Shown here piece by piece: positions 6,706-11,379 of a stretch of DNA of 11,379 bases. A program made the translations under genes and the position numbers. A model generated the notes under the pieces. The model was not told the DNA's origin. It saw only the letters and a program-made list of their open reading frames with translations, and made no database searches. This DNA comes from Baffinella frigidus (Eukaryota; Cryptophyceae; Cryptomonadales; Baffinellaceae): positions 1,155,338 to 1,166,716 of the forward strand of contig MU646310.1 in assembly GCA_026770585.1 (NCBI GenBank), in the 5' to 3' direction. How positions within the stretch are numbered: the first letter of the stretch is position 1; every line of letters starts with the position of its first letter.

Positions 6706-7923
6706 TTAGTCAAGCGTGGCGGTACGGCGAGGGCTCACCGCGCTCGCCTTGCCCGTGATGCCTTGCATGTCGAAGGTGGAGCTCCCCTTGCTGCGCAGGC
6801 CGTTGGACGCGGCCTCCACATACTTCATGTCGCGCAGGCGCCCCTGGAGCGCGCCCTTGAGCACGATCGACTTGCACCCAGCGGCGTGCAGCGACTTCCC
6901 GAGCGCGAGCTCGGAGTTGCCCTCCTGCTCCGCGAGGATCTCCGCCATCACCACCGCGCCCTTGGGGAGCCCCGCCCAGAACGCGGGCGCCACGCCGAAC
7001 GCCCCCTCCACGTCCGTCACCAGGAACGCCTCCGCCCCGGCCGTCGCCGCCTCCGCGTGCTGCTCCACGGACTGCACCTCCCACACGGCCTCCATGCCGA
7101 GGTCCACGACCTTGGCGGCCAACTCGGCCGCGCCGGCGCTCCCGAGGGCCGGGAGCGGGATCACGACGCCGGTGGCCCCCGCGCTCTTGGCCGCGTCGAG
7201 TGCGGAGCCGTCCGCGAGGGCCTCGGGCGTCTCACGGAGCACGATGGGGCAGGGGCCGGGGAAGTCGCCCACGGCCTCCTTCTGCTCCTCCCCGAGCATC
7301 GGGAGCATGTCCAGGGCTGTGAAGATGGCGGAGATGCCGCAGCGCTTGCGCAGGTTCTTCGACAACGCCCGGTCCCCGGTGGTGAAATCGGTCGACACCT
7401 GCCGGGAGGGACCGGGGTGAGGGGATGCACGGGTCGAGCCAGGATAGAAGCAGCCAGAACTACTGGGGTCGGAAATGGGCTGCCTCGGCGCTGACCAAAG
7501 AGCCGAGGCGCCAGCACTTGGTCAGGGCCGAGGCGAATCGGGTTTCGACACAGACGGAGCCGGATTTCCACAAGGACCAGAACGGGGTGCACACGAAGAC
7601 GCCCCGACTCGTGTCGTGGAGTTGGTGGTCAGATTCGGATTAAAGGGGCAGAGCAGAGGCACACGGCTCCTCACCGTCAGCGAGCCAGTGACCTTGATCA
7701 GCGCCTTGCCCAGCGCCGACTTCTTAGCGGCCGCCATGCTCAGCGCGCTCGCGGCCCCTTGCACTTGCCTCACGTTCCGTCCCGGGGCCAGGCCCGCGAG
7801 ACGAACGGAGGGAAGCGAGTCGGTGGCTTGCGCGCCGCGCCTGATGATGAGTGGGGAGCATGGCAGCGCGAAAGGAGCCACGAGGGGCACGCCGGCCAGC
7901 ACGAGGAGCACGAGCGACCTCAT
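6706..7923 (-). CDS. Plastid-targeted IGPS-like TIM-barrel protein (two exons)
   Basis: Exon 1 is 7923-7675 and exon 2 is 7398-6706, both in phase 0, giving 313 residues. The start at 7923 opens a hydrophobic signal peptide ending near VAPFA; a phenylalanine there is typical of complex red-plastid presequences, and an R/S/A-rich leader follows to about residue 65. The rest resembles indole-3-glycerol-phosphate synthase: PIVLRE (about 134-139) at the LRKDF strand, a GATGVVIPLPAL stretch, LGMEAVWEV (about 183-191) at the LGL.ALVEV strand, VVMAE (about 232-236) at the VVAESGI strand, and KSIVLKGAL (about 259-267) at the phosphate-binding end. The lysine of LRKDF is glutamate here, and the IAE.KR.SPS segment is not recognisable. 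It is probably not an ordinary tryptophan enzyme. GC-rich with coding-like codon use. Family assignment is by eye. Confidence 0.72.
7399..7674 (-). other. Intron of the TIM-barrel gene (276 nt)
   Basis: In transcript orientation the donor is ACG|GTGAGG, and the acceptor is CAG|GTG after a pyrimidine-rich tract (CCCCTCACCCCGGTCCCTCC). The length is a multiple of three, but retention would hit an in-frame TGA at 7524-7522. No terminal inverted repeats, so nothing suggests a transposon-derived intron. Confidence 0.75.
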
Positions 7924-8155
7924 ACGTGGCGTGCCGTGTGGACGGTGATGGGGGCTCGAGACGAGTCTCAAACATAACCTGACGAGCCTCAAACATAACC
8001 TAGACGGAATGCAAAAGTCGAAAAATGGGCCGGGCAAAATAACCTGAGGAAAACTATTTACCAAATCTTGAATCCCGTCGCCGAACCCGTCGCGCATCCC
8101 TCAAGCCGCGGATCGGGGCGGCGCCCAACGCACTTCCTGGATACAAGCCATCGGG
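7924..8155. promoter_or_regulatory. Shared divergent intergenic region
   Basis: It lies between the start codons of the two divergent genes, so both promoters should be here. GACGAG(T/C)CTCAAACATAACCT, 21 bp, is present twice in tandem (7960-7980 and 7981-8001, one mismatch). A third AATAACCTGA-like piece lies near 8039-8048. No TATA box is obvious. Confidence 0.5.
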
Positions 8156-8734
8156 ATGGAGCCTTCCGGCGTGCTCTTGGCGGAGGAGGACATCTCGCGC
8201 CTCCTCATGTCCTACCTCAAGAGCAAGCGCTTGATCGGCGCCATGGTTGCCCTCGAGGACGAAACAGGCCCCGACCCGGCCCTGTGCGACTTGACATCTG
8301 TGCACACACTCTCTGGGGGCATCCCTGCCGCTGCTTTCCCCCTGCGTACCCCTGACATTCCTCCACTGCTCAGAAACCGATGCTGCGAAACATTTTCCCT
8401 GAAGATGCGAAAACGACCCCAGACGCGTCCCCAGACCACTCTTCCCGCGTGACCTCAAGCGACTCAAAATTCTCCCCCGGCTGCGCGGGCAGGATATACG
8501 TTCGCAGAATAGTTGATCTCACCTGGCACAATGCCGCTGGGATGCTGCCTTGCAGAAGGATTTCCGGGGTTGAGCGCTTTTGTCTCAATTCTCTGGGAGG
8601 GCCCCGCACTGACTCGTCGGCGCTGGGGAGCAGGGCTCGTGACAGACGATCTTGGGAAGGAGCTGGGGTTCCTTCGGAAGCTGGTGCTGAAAGGGAGCTG
8701 GGAAAGCGCCGAGACTTTCCTCCGTCCGCTGCAG
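8156..8734 (+). CDS. LisH-CTLH protein, 5' exons (WDR47/Topless-like), partial
   Basis: ATG at 8156, with G at +4, opens an exon whose first 38 codons form a LisH dimerisation motif: EDISRLLMSYLKSKRLIGAM at residues 11-30, then VALEDETG. A second exon encodes the start of a CTLH domain, including LGKELGFLRKLVLKGSWES and then FLRPLQ. It ends at 8734 in CAG|GTTTCG, a good donor in phase 0. LisH followed by CTLH is the head of WD40-repeat adaptors such as WDR47 and Topless, which scaffold cytoskeletal or co-repressor complexes. The exact intron 1 is unresolved: candidates are donor 8299|8300 with acceptor 8599|8600 (both phase 0), or a GC donor at 8267|8268 with acceptor 8633|8634 (both phase 1). 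The reliable coding parts are 8156-8266 and 8634-8734. WD40 repeats are not in the window. Confidence 0.6.
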
Positions 8735-8790
8735 GTTTCGTCGCTTTGATATTTTTTGTACCACCGGGGCCCCTCCACCAGCCCTCCCAA

Positions 8791-8900
8791 GTGGCTCAAA
8801 TAGTGCCCTGCAAGGTCTTCGAATTTACCTTGCATCGGGGTCGGATCCGACCCCGATGTCAAGGTAAACCGGAAATGCTCCAGAGCACTATTTGAGCCAC
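8791..8900. mobile_element. Nested fold-back in the putative intron 2
   Basis: Outer 16-bp perfect arms GTGGCTCAAATAGTGC (8791-8806) and complement (8885-8900). At the centre is a perfect 26-bp palindrome (8833-8858) extended by 7 bp each side (TACCTTG 8826-8832, CAAGGTA 8860-8866) with one bulged T. It begins 56 bp after the exon 2 donor of the LisH gene. Confidence 0.8.
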
Positions 8901-8971
8901 CTCCAAGGGCTAGTGGCTTGGCGGCTGCCCGTTTAGGTCCTAGTCAAGCCAGGCCTCCTCGGGAGGGTATC

Positions 8972-9140
8972 ATCCACCAACCCTCACGGAAAGACCAAAT
9001 CATCGATTTTCAGACCTCAAATTCACCTTGCAGACACCCCCGATCTGGGGTGTCTGATCTTGAGTTGACAAAATACATAATCAACTTTTGGGAACAGGTC
9101 GAGATTAATGGATTTGGTCCTCCCGTGAGGGTTGGTGGAT
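8972..9140. mobile_element. Fold-back family F, copy 1
   Basis: Perfect 18-bp terminal repeats ATCCACCAACCCTCACGG (8972-8989) and complement (9123-9140). Inside, GACCAAAT pairs with ATTTGGTC, and a further hairpin AGACACCCC/GGGGTGTCT lies near 9031-9055. It shares terminus and subterminal CAAATCATCGATTTTC with the element at 9375-9534. Confidence 0.75.
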
Positions 9141-9374
9141 AGTGGTTGCGATCCGAATCACTGCGTTCTGTCTCTCTTCCCCGTCGTGCCTGCCCTGACT
9201 CCTGACTCAGATCCCCCGGACCCTACGGTAGGAAATCCGTAGGGACATAGGGGAGTTTCTACCGAAAACCCAACGGAAAGGTAACCCGATTTGGGTTGGT
9301 GGTCCTGACTCCCGACTCCCGGACCAGGCAACCACTCCGGAGGACTACAACCGAGTCATCTTCGCGGTAACCCC
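9141..9374. other. Spacer with fragments of fold-back family F
   Basis: Contains a CCTACGGTAGG core at 9232-9242 followed by AAATCCGTAGGGAC, and a solo GGGTTGGTGG end near 9293-9302. No gene visible. Confidence 0.5.
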
Positions 9375-9534
9375 CCACCAACCCACACGGCTGGGGCAAA
9401 TCGACGATTTTCGATTTCCGATTCCTGTGGGAATTGGAGCCTTTGAAGTCGGAATCCGACTTAAACGGCTGCAATTCCCCTTGAAACCGGGAAATCGAAA
9501 ATCATCGATTTGCCCCAGCCGTGAGGGTTGGTGG
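9375..9534. mobile_element. Fold-back family F, copy 2
   Basis: Arms 9375-9419 and 9490-9534 pair over 45 bp with two mismatches. The termini are CCACCAACCC(T/A)CACGG followed by CTGGGGCAAATCG. The centre contains smaller palindromes (AAGTCGGAATCCGACTT; GGGAATTG/CAATTCCC). No target duplication could be fixed. Confidence 0.8.
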
Positions 9535-9636
9535 CCGTGTCCCTCCGGGATCCCACGACTGTTGACCAACCCGGGCAGGGTTTGCACTGGGGAGGTAACA
9601 AACCCAGCATGGATTAATACCACAGAGGCCGCAACG
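9535..9636. other. Unassigned spacer
   Basis: Holds GACTGTTGACCAACCCGGGC and following bases near 9549-9573, which recur in altered form near 10827-10850, so this is a fragment of another dispersed repeat. Confidence 0.45.
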
Positions 9637-9828
9637 TACAGTCCACCTACCCTAACACAGGCTACCGTAACACATACTTACCCTCCACACATACTCCTTC
9701 GGCCGGCCCCCGATTTCCCCCTGCAAGGAAGTATGCCTGAAGGGTGGACACCATAACGCATACCTACCATCCGCACATACTCAATCAGTCCGGCCCCGAC
9801 GGGTATGTGTTAGGGTAGGTCCACTGTA
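9637..9828. mobile_element. MITE-like element with 23-bp termini and an internal direct repeat
   Basis: Ends 9637-9659 and 9806-9828 are inverted copies over 23 bp with three mismatches (core CCTACCCTAACACA). The interior holds two direct copies of a ~45-bp unit (TAAC(A/G)CATAC(T/C)TACC..CC(A/G)CACATACTC, then GGCCCC), starting near 9667 and 9754. Confidence 0.7.
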
Positions 9829-9938
9829 GTCAACGTAGTAAACACGCCACCACCCTGCAGTTTCTCCAACAATCTAAACACTGTCTCTGGAAGGCAGGGG
9901 GATAGATTCGTCCTGCGGCTAACACCCCCCCTCCCGTG
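9829..9938. other. Unassigned spacer
   Basis: No gene or repeat recognised. Confidence 0.45.
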
Positions 9939-10218
9939 CCTAAACACTAAACACTAAACACTAAATACTAAACCCTCAACCCTAAACCCTAAACCCTGAG
10001 CCCTAAACCCCAAACTAAGACCCTAATCTAAGCCTTAAACCCTAAACCCTAAACACTAAACCCTAAACCCCACATCCCAAACCCCAAACTAGGTTCGCAA
10101 GCAGCAGTTTCTGAAGCTGCTCGACCCTAAATCCTAAACCCTAAACCCTACACCCTAAACCCTAAACCCTGAACCCTAAACCCTAAACCCTGAACCCTAA
10201 ACCCTAAACCCCAAACTA
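9939..10218 (-). repeat. Interstitial telomeric repeats (CCCTAAA strand), interrupted
   Basis: Degenerate CCCTAAA heptamers with CACTAAA, CCCTGAA, CCCTCAA and CCCCAAA variants fill 9939-10090 and 10126-10218. They are interrupted by a truncated exon-like copy (10093-10125). Orientation is opposite to the arrays at 4957-5080 and 6447-6484. Confidence 0.9.
10093..10125 (+). pseudogene. Truncated copy of the CTLH exon
   Basis: Preceded by the same CCCCAAACTAG as the full copy, it encodes VRKQQFLKLLD and then stops abruptly where telomeric CCTAAATCC begins. It has lost the second half and the splice donor. Confidence 0.6.
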
Positions 10219-10219
10219 G

Positions 10220-10291
10220 GTTCGGAAGCAGCAGTTTCTGGAGCTGCTCGACAGCCCCGACAGCCGCCCGGACCTCCCGGAGCTCGTGCAG
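10220..10291 (+). CDS. Candidate exon 3 of the LisH-CTLH gene (72 nt)
   Basis: An AG acceptor (CAAACTAG|GTT) is followed by 24 open codons and a donor CAG|GTCAGC, phase 0 at both ends, as required by exon 2 ending in phase 0 at 8734. The peptide VRKQQFLELLDSPDSRPDLP and then ELVQ resembles the second half of a CTLH domain, where Topless has an (I)RKQKYLEALD segment and WDR47 an LKQKFLEAL segment. About a dozen residues expected between FLRPLQ and RKQQ are missing, so a small exon may lie unseen between, or this copy belongs to another locus. The acceptor tract consists of telomere-type CCCTAAACCCC. It could instead be a displaced exon copy rather than the functional one. Confidence 0.45.
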
Positions 10292-10306
10292 GTCAGCCCT
10301 CCCACG

Positions 10307-10435
10307 TGGACCAAATCGAGGCTGGAGTTTTAGCCATTTCCTTCGGGGGGGGGGTACGAGCTGGCAGCTTTCCCCAAAGGAATGCCCCGAGCTGCAGACT
10401 CGATTTGATCGAGTTCGGACGCGCGGTTGGATGAG
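10307..10435. repeat. 129-bp fold-back repeat, copy 1
   Basis: Matches 10647-10774 in direct orientation with scattered differences. Internally AAATCGAG (10313-10320) can pair with CTCGATTT (10399-10406), and CATTTCCTT with AAGGAATG. It starts shortly after the donor of the exon-like copy at 10220-10291 and ends at the start of the next exon-like fragment. Confidence 0.75.
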
Positions 10436-10447
10436 GTTCTCGAGGTG

Positions 10448-10483
10448 CCCGACAGCCGCCCGGACCTCCCGGAACTTGTGCAG
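10448..10483 (+). pseudogene. Second CTLH-exon fragment with splice donor
   Basis: Encodes PDSRPDLPELVQ, identical to the 3' half of the 72-nt exon, and ends CAG|GTCAGA. The 5' half with RKQQFLELL is replaced by the 129-bp repeat. Confidence 0.55.
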
Positions 10484-10646
10484 GTCAGACCCCCCACCCA
10501 CACGGCGGACTACGGACCTTTCATCAAAAGTCAACTTACCCCGTGGGTAGTCAACTTTGAGGATTTTCTTATGCAAATTTGGTCACGTTGCCGCTAAATC
10601 TAGCGGTTACAAAACCCTCGAAGCCCACCGTGTGCCCCCCCCAACT
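10484..10646. other. Spacer with small palindromes
   Basis: Contains GTCAACTT twice (near 10529 and 10550) and CCGCTA/TAGCGG (10591-10606). No gene. Confidence 0.5.
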
Positions 10647-10774
10647 TGGACCAAATCGAGGCTGTAGTTTTGGCCATTTCCTTCGGGGGAAGGTACGAGC
10701 TGGCAGCTTTCCCCCAAGGAATGACCCACGCTCCAGACTCGACTTGATCAACTTCGGACGCGCGCTTGGATGAG
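10647..10774. repeat. 129-bp fold-back repeat, copy 2
   Basis: Second copy of 10307-10435, more diverged in its second half. Like copy 1 it is followed at once by an exon-like fragment with splice donor (10775-10793, CAG|GTAAGC). Confidence 0.75.
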
Positions 10775-11116
10775 TCTCCCGGGAGTTGTGCAGGTAAGCG
10801 CCCCCTCCTTAACTCGGAGACTGCCGCTGTTGACAACCCCGGGCAGGGGTTGTACTAGCCACACAGAGGACTAAGGGATTTTCGGGCACTCAGTGCCCGA
10901 GTTTCCGTTACCTTATCCGTAGGAACCCCCCTATGCCCCTACGGTTGCCTACCGTAGGGTCCTAGGTCGTATCGCTCAGGGGTTATTCAAGATCCCTTCG
11001 AAGTCCGCTGTGTGGGTAGGTAACCAATCCCGGCGAGGTTGGTATGTGTCTGGAGCTGCTCGACAGTCTAGCTAGAAAAGGGTTTAGTCCTGGTCCCTTT
11101 TCCAAAGTCACCTTAC
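10775..11116. other. Mixed repeat fragments
   Basis: Exon-like tail at 10775-10793 with donor GTAAGC; hairpin CGGGCAC-TCA-GTGCCCG (about 10884-10900); CCTACCGTAGG core at 10948-10958 next to a CCGTAGG..CCCTACGG pair. TCTGGAGCTGCTCGACAG at 11049-11066 matches the middle of the 72-nt exon. No intact gene. Confidence 0.55.
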
Positions 11117-11179
11117 CCCTAAACCCTAAACCCTAAACCCTAAACCCTAAACCCTAAACCCTAAACCCTAAACCCTAAA
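11117..11179 (-). repeat. Telomeric repeat, 9 perfect CCCTAAA units
   Basis: Nine uninterrupted CCCTAAA heptamers, the purest standard telomeric tract in the window. Confidence 0.95.
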
Positions 11180-11204
11180 AGCACCAAAGCACCATCCCAT
11201 CAAT

Positions 11205-11225
11205 GACCTCCTGGAGCTCGTGCAG
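11205..11225 (+). pseudogene. CTLH-exon tail with splice donor
   Basis: GACCTCCTGGAGCTCGTGCAG followed by GTCAGC matches the last 21 bases of the 72-nt exon (one mismatch) plus its donor. It is wedged between two telomeric blocks. Confidence 0.55.
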
Positions 11226-11238
11226 GTCAGCGCTTAAA

Positions 11239-11282
11239 CCCTAAACCCTAAACCCTCAACCCTCAACCCTAAACCCTAAACC

Positions 11283-11328
<46 letters not shown>

Positions 11329-11379
11329 ACCCTGAACCCTGGACCCTGAACCCTGAACCCTGAACCCTGAACCCTGAAC
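11239..11379 (-). repeat. Blocked variant telomere array, 20 heptamers
   Basis: Twenty heptamers in perfect register: 2 CCCTAAA, 2 CCCTCAA, 2 CCCTAAA, 7 CCCTCAA, 1 CCCTGAA, 1 CCCTGGA, 5 CCCTGAA. The array runs off the window. Confidence 0.95.

Noticed and set aside
6682-7494. 270-codon plus-strand open frame over the TIM-barrel gene
   Set aside because: Arg/His/Gly/Pro-rich antisense shadow of GC-rich coding sequence; the minus-strand reading has the signal peptide, splice sites and family motifs.
10148-10576. 142-codon minus-strand open frame with helix-like REVRAAVG repeats
   Set aside because: Antisense of the exon-like copies and ends in translated telomeric repeats; the plus strand has splice donors and CTLH-like sequence. 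I could not fully exclude the minus strand.
11117-11379. A true chromosome end at the right of the window
   Set aside because: A right-hand telomere would read TTTAGGG on the plus strand; this reads CCCTAAA, so it faces inward.

Overview
This is a repeat-dominated, gene-poor piece of a nuclear genome from a eukaryote. It looks subtelomeric. The evidence is spliced genes with GT-AG introns, many blocks of the heptamer TTTAGGG/CCCTAAA (the telomere repeat of plants and many algae), frequent poly-C/poly-G runs, and a dense load of small fold-back (MITE-like) elements. One gene encodes a protein with an N-terminal signal peptide, a phenylalanine at the expected cleavage point and then an Arg/Ser/Ala-rich leader. 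That is the bipartite presequence of algae with a complex red-derived plastid (stramenopile, haptophyte, cryptophyte or dinoflagellate grade). I cannot name the species.

Layout. 1-63 is pure G, an edge or an artefact. 64-6700 has no gene I can defend. It holds fold-back elements (377-522, 674-1022, 5389-5531, 5816-6020, 6117-6239), an 81-bp tandem repeat (2441-2640), a dispersed ~210-bp direct repeat (2717-2929 and 3492-3690), and a cluster of three full-length TA-flanked MITEs of one family plus solo ends (3696-4827). It also holds telomere-like heptamer arrays on the G-rich strand (4957-5080, 6447-6484) and a telomere-derived GTTCATG array (5081-5164). Two short minus-strand stretches (1171-1257 and 5153-5314) could be exon remnants.

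6706-8734 is a GC-rich gene island with two divergent genes. On the minus strand (7923 to 6706) is a two-exon gene for a plastid-targeted TIM-barrel protein that resembles indole-3-glycerol-phosphate synthase but lacks several key catalytic residues. On the plus strand, from 8156, is the 5' part of a LisH-CTLH protein of the kind that normally carries C-terminal WD40 repeats (WDR47/Topless type). They share a 232-bp intergenic region with a 21-bp tandem repeat. The two genes do not look functionally linked.

8735-11379 is again repeats: three or four fold-backs, then telomere-like repeats on the C-rich strand. Embedded among these repeats, in the correct strand and phase, is a 72-bp exon (10220-10291) that appears to continue the CTLH domain of the LisH gene. 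Truncated copies of this exon, several keeping the splice donor, recur five more times between telomeric blocks. The window ends inside a regular 20-unit array of variant telomere heptamers, so any downstream exons are outside the window.
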